NCBI RefSeq assembly: GCF_034008635.1
Contig: NZ_CP125378.1
Location: 1 to 64,000 of the forward strand
Direction of reading: 5' to 3'
DNA: 64,000 bases
Source of the DNA: Pseudomonas sp. P8_229
GTDB lineage: Bacteria > Pseudomonadota > Gammaproteobacteria > Pseudomonadales > Pseudomonadaceae
This document shows, piece after piece, positions 23,304-32,245 of the stretch. The stretch's first letter is position 1. Each line of letters opens with the position of its first letter. Both the position numbers and the translations under genes were made by a program. The notes below the pieces were generated by a model, which saw nothing but the letters and a program-made list of their open reading frames with translations, was not told the origin of the DNA and ran no database searches.

Positions 23304-24839
23304 CTACACAGCGGCAAGCTGGACTTGATCTCTACCACTTGATTTAGCACTGTACATCGCGGTATCGGCACGCCGAATGAAGGCGTCAAACGATTCTGAT
23401 GGAATCCACGTCGCAACGCCGAAGCTACAAGTCGCCTGTCCAATATCATCAAATGGCAGAGTGCTTATCAGCGCTCGAAGTTTTTCTGCCAGCAGCCTTG
23501 TATCGTTCAGTTGGGTATCCGGGCAGATCAATGCAAACTCTTCTCCGCCTGTTCTGCACAGTAGATCGGTTTTGCGCGTTGCCGAACGTATTCGTGTGCA
23601 CAACGACTTCAGAACGTTATCACCACACTGATGGCCCCAGCGGTCGTTGATCTGTTTGAAGTGATCGACGTCAAACATGATCAGCGACAGAGAGCGGTGT
23701 TGCACGCTAGCCTCGATGAGCAGGCGTTCCATCAACTCTTCGAAGTATCGGCGGTTATAGACGCCGGTCAGGTGATCGGTAATGTTCAACAAACGCAAGT
23801 CTTGCGTGCGTTCATCAACCAGCGAGAGCGCGCGGGAGCGCTGCGTAATCAGCAAGTACACCATCAAGGTCAGCAGCAGCGTCAACCCTGCTCCGAACAC
23901 GATAATCAGGCTGATGGACAGTGCGTAGCTGTTGGCGACCAGAAAGGTTGAGCTGGGTCTGAACTGGATCAGGTAATTCTGGTCGGCTACTTTCAGCAGC
24001 CGCTGCGCATACAGCGTTGAAGGGGCAGCAGGGGCCGAGCTCTGATAAATGGTTTCCCCTTGATGCTGCGTGTCGATCAATGAAAGCGTCACGTTCAGTC
24101 GTTGCAGACTTGGCAATGGAATGCCTTGTTCCATCAAAGAAGCCAAGCGTACGGTAGAGACAACGAACCCCTGCAAGTTGTCATCGTTCAATGCAACCTC
24201 AGGGGACTCCCGGAATACCGGTGCGACAAAGAAAATCCCCGACTGCCCATTGGTCATTTTCAATGGTTCCGACACAACTATTTGCCGCGTTTCTCGTGCC
24301 TTGCTCATCAAGGCCTGGCGACCCGGGCGAGCCAGAACATCCATGCCGGGTATGACCTTTACGTCATCGCGCTTCAATATGTAGAGCAATATCCAGTGTT
24401 CCGGCCGGCTGCTGAGGGGGACTCTTTCGCCGGTGACGGGGTTGATTTCATGATATGAAAAATCACCGGTGCCGTTGCGAAGCGCCGTGGCGCGAAACGC
24501 CTGGAGATCCTTCTCGATAATCCTGGGGACCCAGCTACAGGCTTCGTCCTCTTCAACCAGAGGCGTAACGAATCCCAGAAACTCCTTTTCAGTGACATCG
24601 TCGGCGTTGATAAAGAAACGCCTCACAACGTCCAGTTTCAGGACCTGAGTATTAAAGCGTCGTTGCAGGCGACTGAATCTTTCGTCGACCTCCAGCTGAA
24701 AAGCAACGCTGACGGTACGCTGCTCTGACCTTTCGAATAGCGTCAGTACCAAGAATGTGACGGCCACCCCTGCCAGGCACACCAGACCGCAAAGGGTCAC
24801 GTCTGATGCTTTGAGAGCGTTCTGACGAGTAGACATCAT
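23304..24839 (-). CDS. CHASE-domain diguanylate cyclase
   Basis: This 511-aa inner-membrane protein has one helix near residues 15-37, a periplasmic CHASE sensor domain (about 70-270, 'FSRLQRRFNTQVLKLDVVRRFF', 'SWVPRI') and a second membrane helix about 295-325. A C-terminal GGDEF domain (345-511) follows. The active site reads GGEEF at 431-435 and an inhibitory I-site R-x-x-D ('RKTD') precedes it by five residues, so it should make c-di-GMP from two GTP with product feedback. I chose the ATG at 24839 because AAGGA lies seven bases upstream; the longer starts have no such site. CHASE domains sense small molecules such as cytokinin-like or other ligands. Confidence 0.88.
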   Translation of the reverse strand: MMSTRQNALKASDVTLCGLVCLAGVAVTFLVLTLFERSEQRTVSVAFQLEVDERFSRLQRRFNTQVLKLDVVRRFFINADDVTEKEFLGFVTPLVEEDEACSWVPRIIEKDLQAFRATALRNGTGDFSYHEINPVTGERVPLSSRPEHWILLYILKRDDVKVIPGMDVLARPGRQALMSKARETRQIVVSEPLKMTNGQSGIFFVAPVFRESPEVALNDDNLQGFVVSTVRLASLMEQGIPLPSLQRLNVTLSLIDTQHQGETIYQSSAPAAPSTLYAQRLLKVADQNYLIQFRPSSTFLVANSYALSISLIIVFGAGLTLLLTLMVYLLITQRSRALSLVDERTQDLRLLNITDHLTGVYNRRYFEELMERLLIEASVQHRSLSLIMFDVDHFKQINDRWGHQCGDNVLKSLCTRIRSATRKTDLLCRTGGEEFALICPDTQLNDTRLLAEKLRALISTLPFDDIGQATCSFGVATWIPSESFDAFIRRADTAMYSAKSSGRDQVQLAAV

Positions 24840-25077
24840 GTTGTGTTCCTTGCTCATCGCCAAAAACAGTGTGCAGTGACCTGAAGTGCTTTTGGAGTAT
24901 CGGCACGCTTGTCGTTATCTTTATGAACAAGGTGTTAGAGCAAGGGGTTTATATGAAGGATTCCAAGCAGTTAACGGTTCAAATCCAGTGCTGTCGTGGC
25001 AAATCGGTCTGCGAACCTTATAGACACCTTCGCCGATCCTCCGCAGTCTTCGTCCGGCAGGCATAGGTCAGCCAGTC
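24840..25077. other. intergenic region upstream of the diguanylate cyclase
   Basis: These 238 bases hold the ribosome-binding site of the cyclase gene and little else. A TTCAAATCC string near 24977 recalls a tRNA T-loop, but no stems form around it. Short reading frames lack coding character. Confidence 0.3.
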
Positions 25078-25272
25078 TTCGGCCGATTCTGTTGAAAAAG
25101 TCGGCCATGGTTTTCACAGCTGTAAAGTACGCGCGCGAGATTGAAATCTTTGCTTGCGGCAAAGGTTTCCAGAAGCAGATTTCACGCAGCAACGTGCAAA
25201 AAAAGGCGTTTTCACCAGTCAATGATTAGGCCGTTTTGGATGACCGGTTTTTTTCAACAGAATCAGCCAGAA
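25078..25272. mobile_element. paired IS-like inverted ends without transposase
   Basis: The left end CTTCGGCCGATTCTGTTGAAAAA (25078-25100) and right end, the inverse of CTTCTGGCTGATTCTGTTGAAAAA (25249-25272), are inverted repeats differing at two positions. They enclose about 150 bases without a transposase. The motif GATTCTGTTGAAAAA is common at the ends of transposons of the IS1182/IS5 types as I recall them. This looks like an internally deleted or miniature derivative. A short reading frame inside ('CGKGFQKQISRSNVQKKAF') may be a transposase scrap. Confidence 0.55.
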
Positions 25273-25338
25273 GTGGCCACTCGCGAGTGCCTGCTACGCC
25301 CCTATACGGCGAGCACACGAGTCTGGCTTAAATAAGGT

Positions 25339-26214
25339 CTATCCCCTTAGAACAAGCGACATGTCTGAATATTTGTCACATATGAAGTCGACGAATGCGC
25401 GAACCTTTGGCGCCGCGAGCCGCCTGGAAGTGTGCAACACCCAAAGCGCTGGCTCTACGCCTGACACCGTTCCCCACTGAACCAAGTCGCCACGAGCGAG
25501 CTGGTTCCAGGCGATGGACTGGGGGATTAGAGCGGCACCGCCACCGGCGATAGCTGCATCGCGGACCATCAGTAGCGAAGAGAGTCGCATCTTCGGGATC
25601 GGCTCCAAGACCAACTGCCCGCCATCAAGACTCCATTGCGTTGGCTGGAAAGCCGACGTCACGATAGCGGGAACGGGTCTGATCGCGCCGGCCATCGGCC
25701 TGAGAATTTGAGGCGCCGCCACCACTATCAGCCGGTCCTTGGCGAAGCACCGTCCGACCAGGCTGCTGTCCGGGCTTGGGTTGATTCGAATGGCGACGTC
25801 AAATTGCTCTTCCACCAGATCCACCCTGCGATCTTCCGACACAACCTCGATGAATACCTCCGGATAGGCCGCACAGAACTCGGCGCCGATACGTCCCATT
25901 GCGAGCTGCGAGAACAGAATCGGGGCCGCGACTCGCAGGCGTCCGCGAGGCGTTGAAACGCCCTCACGTGCTGCTGCCATGGCATCGGTCACTTCACTCA
26001 GCGGGCCTTCGGTTCGAGACATCAGCGCCTCACCCGCGTCGGTCAGCTTCAGACCACGTGCGCTGCGCTCTACCAGCCTCACGCCCAGTTGATCTTCAAG
26101 ATCGCAGATTCGGCGCGACAACGTGGCTTTGGAAATACCGCTCGCACGGCTTGCCTTTCCCAACCCCTCATTGCTGGCGACGAGGATGAAATCAATCAGC
26201 GCATTAAGGTTCAT
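25339..26214 (-). CDS. LysR family transcriptional regulator
   Basis: This 291-aa protein has an N-terminal winged HTH (residues 3-60, 'GLGKASRASGISKATLSRRI') and a LysR effector-binding domain. The latter has 'GRLRVAAPILFSQLAMGRI' and 'FDVAIRINPSPDSSLVGR'. It is divergent from a two-gene oxidoreductase operon (MDR plus NmrA) that starts 103 bases away and is its likely target. LysR members of this subgroup often respond to electrophiles or aromatic compounds. Confidence 0.88.
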   Translation of the reverse strand: MNLNALIDFILVASNEGLGKASRASGISKATLSRRICDLEDQLGVRLVERSARGLKLTDAGEALMSRTEGPLSEVTDAMAAAREGVSTPRGRLRVAAPILFSQLAMGRIGAEFCAAYPEVFIEVVSEDRRVDLVEEQFDVAIRINPSPDSSLVGRCFAKDRLIVVAAPQILRPMAGAIRPVPAIVTSAFQPTQWSLDGGQLVLEPIPKMRLSSLLMVRDAAIAGGGAALIPQSIAWNQLARGDLVQWGTVSGVEPALWVLHTSRRLAAPKVRAFVDFICDKYSDMSLVLRG

Positions 26215-26316
26215 GGTGTTCCATATATGAAACGAGGTGTATGAATTTTGCGGTCTTCGTTTTGCATGTGCAACAGGTTAATTTCTCGTCATCGGAACAC
26301 GATATGAGGAATTGCC

Positions 26317-27252
26317 ATGAACACCCTTCAACGTGCTGTATTGATACGCGACTACGGTGGTGCGCAAGCCGCAAGAATTTCCGAGATCGAGAAACCGGCA
26401 CCCGAGCAAGGCCAGGTTCTGGTTCGGGTTCGGGCCGCGGGCGTCAATGGCATCGACTGGAAGGTTCGCGAAGGTCTTGTGCGCAATGCATTCGCACTGC
26501 CATTGCCCATCGTACTGGGCGCCGAGATGGCCGGAGTGATTGATGCGGTGGGGCCCGGCGCCTCTCGTTTCAATGTTGGCGACCGTGTCATGGGAGCGAT
26601 GGGCGCATTGGGCGCTTACGCTGAATTCGTGACTGTCAACGAAGCGAGTCTTTCTCTGACGCCTGAGGCTCTGGACGACGTCCATGCGGCCGCCATGCCT
26701 GTGGCAGCCGTTGCGGCGTGGAACAGTCTTCATCACGCGGGGCCGATCCTCGCGGGTCAGCGAGTCCTGATTCATGGCGCCGCAGGTGGGCTAGGCGCTT
26801 ATGCCGTGCAGTATGCCAAGCGGGCAGGCGCCGAGGTCTTTGCAACGGCGGGCGCTGCGGACCTGGATTACGTGCGAAGCCTCGGCGCCGATTTTGTCTT
26901 TGACTACCACTCTCAACGTTTCGAAAACATCGTCCGGAATATTGCGCTGGTGCTCGACTACGTCGGTGGTGAGGTCCTGGATCGGTCGTGGCAGGTGTTG
27001 GCGCCGGACGGTGTGATTGTCGGCACGTCATCTCCCGAAATTCTTGCCCGGACGCCGACGGATCGCCGTGGCCTCTGGTTCATGAACAAGCCTGATCCTC
27101 ACTTGCTGGAGCAGTTGGCCAGGGAAGTCGCCAACGGCACGCTTCAATCGAGGATCGGCGACGTAGTTGGTTTTTCTGATATTCCCAGGGCGATCGAACG
27201 CAATCGCACCGTTTCACGGACGGGCAAGGTTGTTGCGGATTTCACTCGCTGA
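26317..27252 (+). CDS. MDR-family NADP-dependent quinone oxidoreductase
   Basis: A 311-aa zinc-independent medium-chain reductase. The GroES-like domain contains 'VNGIDWKVREGL', 'LGAEMAGVIDAVGPG' and 'VGDRVMGAMGALGAYAEFV'. The NADPH-binding Rossmann domain starts at 'VLIHGAAGGLGAYAVQYAK' (about 150). The start has GAGGA eight bases upstream. It is first in an operon with the NmrA-like gene (32-base gap) and divergent from LysR. It likely reduces quinones or enones. Confidence 0.87.
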   Translation: MNTLQRAVLIRDYGGAQAARISEIEKPAPEQGQVLVRVRAAGVNGIDWKVREGLVRNAFALPLPIVLGAEMAGVIDAVGPGASRFNVGDRVMGAMGALGAYAEFVTVNEASLSLTPEALDDVHAAAMPVAAVAAWNSLHHAGPILAGQRVLIHGAAGGLGAYAVQYAKRAGAEVFATAGAADLDYVRSLGADFVFDYHSQRFENIVRNIALVLDYVGGEVLDRSWQVLAPDGVIVGTSSPEILARTPTDRRGLWFMNKPDPHLLEQLAREVANGTLQSRIGDVVGFSDIPRAIERNRTVSRTGKVVADFTR

Positions 27253-27284
27253 TCCACTCTAAATCCCATGCAGGAGTTTCAAAC

Positions 27285-28154
27285 ATGAGCATTCTGGTTA
27301 TTGGCGCCACCGGCACCATTGGTTCACTGATCACTCAAGGCCTTGCTGGCGCGGGCGCCGAGGTCAAAGCCCTGGTGCGCCAAGCGGGTAAGCGGGAGTT
27401 TCCGGCTGGTGTCACTGAAGTTGTCGCAGACCTCACCGACGTAGCGTCGATGCGCGTTGCGCTCGCGTCGGTGCGTAGCCTGTTCCTGCTCAATGCCGTG
27501 ACGCCCGACGAGGTCACTCAAGCCCTCATCACGCTGAATCTGGCTCGTGAGGCGGGTATCGAACGCATCGTTTATCTGTCGGTGATCCATGCCGACAAAC
27601 TCACCAATGTCCCGCACTTCACCGGCAAACATACGGTTGAACGCATGATCGAGAGTCTGGACATGCCTGCCACGATTCTGCGTCCGGCTTACTTCATGCA
27701 AAACGACCGCATGGTCCAACAGACTATTCAGAACTACTCGGTTTACCCAATGCCGATCGGCGCGGCGGGCGTGTCGATGATTGACGCGCGCGATATCGCT
27801 GATGTCGCGGTCGCAGAACTGCTGCGACGCGATAAGGCCCCCTCTGCGCTGCGTCGTGAAACGCTGGAACTGGTTGGGCCGCACGCGCTTACCGGTGCGT
27901 CAGTGGCGAAAATATGGAGTGCGGCTCTGGGCCGCGAGATCGCCTATGGGGGTGATGACGTGGCAGCTTTCGAAGCACAGCTGGCTTCGTATGGCCCCAC
28001 CTGGCTGGCTTATGACATGCGCCTGATGATGTCGGGTATCCAGACCTTCGGCATGCAGTCAGTTGAGGGAACTGTAGAACGGCTGCAGACCCTCATGGGG
28101 CACCCACTGCGCACCTATGAAGACTTTGTGCGCGAGGCCGTTTCCGAGGCATAA
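27285..28154 (+). CDS. NmrA-like NAD(P)-binding protein
   Basis: A 289-aa atypical SDR of the NmrA/QOR2 type. The N-terminal 'VIGATGTIGSLIT' binds NAD(P), followed by 'LVRQAGKREFPAG', 'LTDVASMRVAL', 'RIVYLSVIHADK' and 'TILRPAYFMQN'. It lacks the Y-x-x-x-K catalytic pair, as usual in NmrA-like proteins, some of which are redox sensors and others quinone reductases. It sits in an operon with the upstream MDR reductase under the divergent LysR gene. Confidence 0.85.
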   Translation: MSILVIGATGTIGSLITQGLAGAGAEVKALVRQAGKREFPAGVTEVVADLTDVASMRVALASVRSLFLLNAVTPDEVTQALITLNLAREAGIERIVYLSVIHADKLTNVPHFTGKHTVERMIESLDMPATILRPAYFMQNDRMVQQTIQNYSVYPMPIGAAGVSMIDARDIADVAVAELLRRDKAPSALRRETLELVGPHALTGASVAKIWSAALGREIAYGGDDVAAFEAQLASYGPTWLAYDMRLMMSGIQTFGMQSVEGTVERLQTLMGHPLRTYEDFVREAVSEA

Positions 28155-28188
28155 ACCGCCATACCGAGAGGGCGACGCTTGAGCAGTC

Positions 28189-28249
28189 CTGCTGGCGCAC
28201 ACCGCCTCACCTCGCGCGTTATCGAGGCAGGTTCGGCGGGCGCCAGCAG
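28189..28249. other. long-stem inverted repeat between convergent genes
   Basis: CTGCTGGCGC (28189-28198) is repeated inverted as GCGCCAGCAG (28240-28249), and the stem can extend partly through GCC/GGC pairs. It lies in the 101-bp space between the NmrA-like gene and the receptor gene, which converge here. It could act as a transcription stop for both, although no T-run follows. Confidence 0.35.
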
Positions 28250-28255
28250 ATCGCA

Positions 28256-30382
28256 CTACAAGGTGTAAGAAACACCGACCTGCACGGTTCGCGGCGCCCC
28301 CGGATAGGCATAGACGTTGCCGAATGCGCCCTCTTCATAATCGCGGTCAAACAGGTTTTTCACGTCGAGATTGAGTCGCACCTTGTCGTTGATCTTGTAG
28401 AAGCTCAGCAAGTCGACAACGGTGTAGCTGCCCATCGAAAACGCGGTGTTGGCGGTTTGTCCGGCGCGCTCGTCAACGTATTTGAGGCCGGTGCCCAGGC
28501 CCAACCCCTTGAGGGTTCCGTCCTGGAACTCATACATATTCAGCAGGCTGAAGCTGTTTTTCGGGATGTTCAGCAACCGCGTACCAGAGCGCAGCACGTT
28601 GTCCTTGGTCACTTCGGCATCGACATAGGCGTAGCCGCCAATCACGCGCCATTCGGGCGTGAGGTTGCCGGCAACGTTAACGTCGAAACCACGGCTGCGC
28701 ACCTCACCGGCCGCAACGCTGAAGGTCGAATCAACAGGGTCGGTGGTCAACACGTTACGTTTTTCGATCTGATAGACCGCCGCATCGACACTCAACTGCT
28801 GATCCAGCGCTTCCCACTTGATACCCATTTCGTAAGACTTGCCCTTCTCCGGCTCGAACCCTCCACCCTGGCGACTGGCGCCGGTGTTCGGCTTGAAAGA
28901 GCGCGCGGTATCGGCATAGACCGCCAAGGTCTCGGTCAGGTCGTAGGTCACGCCGATGCGCGGAGTCACCGCGTTGTCACTTGCCTGCCAACTCTTGGCG
29001 CCGGGCACATAGGTTTCGTAGTCATGTTCGAAGCGTTCGAAACGTGCCCCGGCCAGCACCTTCAATTTGTCGGTCAATGCCACTTGATCCTGCACGAACG
29101 CGGCATACGTCTTGAGGTTTTCCTTATCGTCGGTCGGCGTGCGGGTGAGCGCCGGACGCGGCTGGCCGTACACCGGATCGAAGATGTCGATCGGGTACGC
29201 ACTGACAGCACCACTGGAGCGTTGAATGATCGACTTGTAGTCGTAATCCTCATACTCGATGCCAGTGAGCAACGTGTGCTGCAATCCAGCGGTCTCGAAA
29301 TGGCCGGTCAGATTGAGCTGGGTATCCTTGTCGGTCCACTCCAGCTTGCGATAGTTGAAGTTGCGACCCAGGGTGCGGCCGTCCGCGGCAATACCGTTGG
29401 CCTCGACTGCGTTGCCCTTGAGCGAACCATCGAGCCACTGGAAGCCGCCCCCCAGCGTCCAGTCGTCGTTGAGCATGTGCTCGAAACGCAGTTGCGCCAT
29501 GTTGTTGTCGTTATGCAGCTTTCCAGCGTCTTTTTCGCCAAAAAAACTGTCGCGAGAGGCGGTACCGGTCTGTTTCGCGTAACGGGTAACGCCTCGATCC
29601 AGAGGTGCGTTGTTACGCATGAAATCGCCTTCGAAAATCAGCCTGGTCGCATCGGTTGCCTGCCAGGTGAGCACCGGCGCGATGCCGTAGCGCTCAGTTT
29701 CGACATGATCACGGAAGGTGTCGCCGCCCTCGCCCACTACGTTCAGTCTATAGGCCAGGCGCCCCTCATCATCGAGCGGGCCGGAAGCATCCAGCGTGCC
29801 ACGCTTCATGCCCTGATCGTTGAGTTGACTGCCCAGGGTGACGGAGCGCTCGGGCAACGGCTGTTTGGAAACCACGTTGAAGGTGCCGCCAGGATCACCT
29901 CGACCGTAGAGCATGGTGGCCGGGCCGCGCAGCACTTCGAGGCGCTCAATCGTGTTGGCATCCGGCATGTTCGGGTAGCCACGGTTGATCGGAAAACCGT
30001 TGCGATAAAACTCGCCGGTGGTGAAGCCACGCACGGTGAACGTGGTCAGGCCCTGGCCACCAAAATTGTTCGCCCGTCCCACACCCCCGGCGTAGTCCAG
30101 TGCGTCCTGCAAACGAGTGGCGCCCAGATCCTCGACCACATCCTTCGAGACCACACTGATCGATTGCGGGGTTTCGTGGATCGATGTGTCGGTACGTGTG
30201 GCGCTGGCCGAGCGCGTCGCCCGATAACCCTGCACCGGCCCGTCCGCCCTTTCGTAATTCGCAGTACCGATCACATCGGTTGCGTCCAGCTCGAGCGTTG
30301 AGGGCGATCCCTCTGTTTGTTCAGCCCATGAGGCAGGCGACAACGCTTGCAGGACACAAATGGAAAGCAGGGTTCGACGCAT
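28256..30382 (-). CDS. TonB-dependent siderophore receptor
   Basis: This 708-aa outer-membrane receptor has signal peptide 'MRRTLLSICVLQALSPASWA'. The plug domain is at about residues 75-185 ('ETPQSISVVSKDVVEDLGA', 'TIERLEVLRGPATMLYGRGD', 'GGTFNVVSKQP'), and a 22-strand barrel ends in 'RTVQVGVSYTL'. The terminal family signature is typical of ferric-siderophore receptors. There is no N-terminal STN signalling domain and no sigma/anti-sigma pair beside it, so it is probably controlled by Fur rather than by cell-surface signalling. I chose the ATG at 30382; an upstream frame to 30484 gives no signal peptide. The ligand is unknown. Confidence 0.88.
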   Translation of the reverse strand: MRRTLLSICVLQALSPASWAEQTEGSPSTLELDATDVIGTANYERADGPVQGYRATRSASATRTDTSIHETPQSISVVSKDVVEDLGATRLQDALDYAGGVGRANNFGGQGLTTFTVRGFTTGEFYRNGFPINRGYPNMPDANTIERLEVLRGPATMLYGRGDPGGTFNVVSKQPLPERSVTLGSQLNDQGMKRGTLDASGPLDDEGRLAYRLNVVGEGGDTFRDHVETERYGIAPVLTWQATDATRLIFEGDFMRNNAPLDRGVTRYAKQTGTASRDSFFGEKDAGKLHNDNNMAQLRFEHMLNDDWTLGGGFQWLDGSLKGNAVEANGIAADGRTLGRNFNYRKLEWTDKDTQLNLTGHFETAGLQHTLLTGIEYEDYDYKSIIQRSSGAVSAYPIDIFDPVYGQPRPALTRTPTDDKENLKTYAAFVQDQVALTDKLKVLAGARFERFEHDYETYVPGAKSWQASDNAVTPRIGVTYDLTETLAVYADTARSFKPNTGASRQGGGFEPEKGKSYEMGIKWEALDQQLSVDAAVYQIEKRNVLTTDPVDSTFSVAAGEVRSRGFDVNVAGNLTPEWRVIGGYAYVDAEVTKDNVLRSGTRLLNIPKNSFSLLNMYEFQDGTLKGLGLGTGLKYVDERAGQTANTAFSMGSYTVVDLLSFYKINDKVRLNLDVKNLFDRDYEEGAFGNVYAYPGAPRTVQVGVSYTL

Positions 30383-30454
30383 GGAGAGAGCAACCTTTAC
30401 GAATAGGCCAATACAGGGAGTGAAACCGCCAAAAACTCCCGCGCATGCTATACA

Positions 30455-30488
30455 CAACCATTCGCAATTAACACAAATTCCCATTATC
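30455..30488 (-). promoter_or_regulatory. candidate Fur-binding region of the receptor gene
   Basis: On the minus strand the sequence reads GATAATGGGAAT (30488-30477) and then GCGAATGGTTG (30464-30454). Both are imperfect halves of the Fur pattern GATAATGATAAT. The site is about 75-105 bases before the receptor start. The match is weak. The rest of the 357-bp space to the next gene (30383-30739) shows nothing further. Confidence 0.3.
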
Positions 30489-30739
30489 CCCGTTTGTCAT
30501 TGACGATCGCGACACCGTTGCCAAGTGCCCTTCCCCGTACAGTTCCATGTGCTGCCCGAAAGCCCCTCAGTGGCCTGCGCAAATTTCGATCCACCTTCAC
30601 CAACCGGACATGTGCGACTTTTCGTTCAGGCCCTGATTTACACAACAGGACTTATGTAAGCCGACGAGATGCCGATACCGTGCAGCGGCACGCAAGCACG
30701 CAAGCAGCACTTACTCCATAGAAGGCAGGAACCTGAACA

Positions 30740-31201
30740 ATGTTGGAACACATCTGGCGCAGCATCCATTCCCCGGGCTACTTCCCCAACGTACTGGAGT
30801 GGATGGTCAATATTCTCCTCAACCCGTTCATGGTGATTATGTGCCTGATGGTCGGGGCGCTGGCGGGCAAGTGGTGGAGAGCCGTCCCCTACGGCGGCCT
30901 CACTTGTTATGTGGTGTTCCTGAGCCGGTCGCCATTCTATCGCTGGGGAAGCATTTTTCCCGAAGCCGGCCTGCCTGCGTTATTGATCGATGGCGCACTG
31001 CTTGCCCTCCTAGGCTTCTATTTGAAAGGCGTACTCGGAACCCGGTCAGAAGCAAGACCCGAGGGCCACTGGCTGCGAAAGCTGTATCAAAGCCTCAAGG
31101 TCGTCATGGTGACCGTCGTGTCGATGTTCTGGACACTTGTCGTGCTGTTTATTCTGATCTTCACCGTCTCGATCGCAACCCAGCCGTCATTGGCGCACTG
31201 A
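30740..31201 (+). CDS. hypothetical membrane protein, 153 aa
   Basis: I do not recognise the family. The protein has about four hydrophobic segments: residues 20-42 ('WMVNILLNPFMVIMCLMVG'), 48-60, 75-95 ('LPALLIDGALLALLGFYL') and 118-145. A basic loop ('RSEARPEGHWLRK') lies between the third and fourth. AGGAA is nine bases before the ATG. It stands alone between the receptor and a DUF4337-type gene. Codon use is typical of the surroundings. Confidence 0.65.
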   Translation: MLEHIWRSIHSPGYFPNVLEWMVNILLNPFMVIMCLMVGALAGKWWRAVPYGGLTCYVVFLSRSPFYRWGSIFPEAGLPALLIDGALLALLGFYLKGVLGTRSEARPEGHWLRKLYQSLKVVMVTVVSMFWTLVVLFILIFTVSIATQPSLAH

Positions 31202-31362
31202 CCCACCTGCCGCTCGGGATACCTGTTGAACATTCACGTTCTCCCCATCAAGTAGCGTATTGAGCAACTGAAGATCAGGCGCGACCACTCACTGGTGTCT
31301 AAAAAACCTGCCACCACTCATAATGCCGCTCCTCCCGACTCCCTCATCAAAGTTCGACAGCC

Positions 31363-31941
31363 ATGCCTGAAGAGTTCGAAGTACCAAGCCCTCACGAGCA
31401 ACATATTGAGCACACGACCCACCATGCCCATGCACAAGGCGATCGCTTTGCCAGCAAGATTGCGGTGATGACGGCAATCATGGCGACTGTCGGTGCCTTG
31501 ATGAGCTATCAGGCAGGTTCCACGGAGAGTGAGGCGGCGATGGACAAGAACAACGCCGCCATCCAGAAGACCGAAGCCGCTAACGAATGGAACTACTACC
31601 AGGCCAAGTCCAGCCGGCAGAACCTGTCGGAGCTGGCCAGCCATCTGCCGGGGCTGGATTCTGCCCATTATGTTGCCGAGGCGCAGCGCTACGGGGGGCA
31701 GAAAGAGGAAGCGCGCAAGAAGGCCGAAGCCCTTGAGCAACAGGCGCACGAATGGGAGGAGAAGTCAGAGCAGATGCTGCATCAGCATCACCGCTGGGCC
31801 CAGGCCATGACCGCGATTCAAATCGCCATTTCACTGGCGGCCATCACCTTGCTGACGCGCAAGGAATGGCTCAGGCGCGTGTCTTTTGGGGCTGCGGGTT
31901 TGGGGGTCATGCTGGGTTCGCTGGCCTGGCTGCATATTTGA
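31363..31941 (+). CDS. DUF4337-type membrane protein
   Basis: A 192-aa protein that fits the DUF4337 pattern. It has a His/Glu-rich N-terminus ('EQHIEHTTHHAHAQGD'), a first membrane segment at 33-50, and a charged helical middle ('EAANEWNYYQAKSSRQNL', 'EEARKKAEALEQQAHEWEEK') predicted as coiled coil. Two further membrane segments lie at the C-terminus (147-192). The function of the family is unknown. The histidine-rich start could bind metal (speculative). Confidence 0.75.
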   Translation: MPEEFEVPSPHEQHIEHTTHHAHAQGDRFASKIAVMTAIMATVGALMSYQAGSTESEAAMDKNNAAIQKTEAANEWNYYQAKSSRQNLSELASHLPGLDSAHYVAEAQRYGGQKEEARKKAEALEQQAHEWEEKSEQMLHQHHRWAQAMTAIQIAISLAAITLLTRKEWLRRVSFGAAGLGVMLGSLAWLHI

Positions 31942-32245
31942 GCGAGGTGGCCAGACGCTCGACGGTTGCATCCACAGCCAGAAACGGACATTCCCATTAG
32001 AGTGTCTTGCGCTCTACAACAGAAAGCCCGGCCCAGATCCAAAGACAAAGGCCATTTTCCTGGCCCCGGACGCGTCCGTGGCTCCCCCGTCACGACCGTC
32101 CAAGGCTGCCCGACGCTATCCGGCCCGAGACCCGCGCGCCTCCGGCTTCTTCCTGGCGATTACAGGTTTTTTAGCTACGCTTGCCAGCATGTGAATGGCG
32201 TACCTGCGACCACTCCTTAATTGTCAGGCAAGGGAGCCAACTTCA
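31942..32245. other. intergenic region with an orphan coding-like tail
   Basis: These 304 bases precede the HD-GYP gene. In the plus frame ending at 32194 there is a stretch reading '...RDPRASGFFLAITGFLATLASM' before the stop, with a hydrophobic, coding-like end but no good start or ribosome-binding site. It may be the tail of a lost gene or chance. AGGGAG at 32231-32236 is the ribosome-binding site of the next gene. Confidence 0.35.

Noticed and set aside
24965..25010. tRNA-like T-loop string TTCAAATCC
   Set aside because: Flanking bases do not form T-, D-, anticodon or acceptor stems.
28457..30301. 614-codon open frame on the plus strand
   Set aside because: Antisense shadow of the TonB-dependent receptor, whose plug and barrel motifs are unmistakable.
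11600..31200. Intact prophage or integrative element inserted at the tRNA-Ser
   Set aside because: No integrase, structural or conjugation genes and no clear duplicated tRNA end were found; only scars and small elements.
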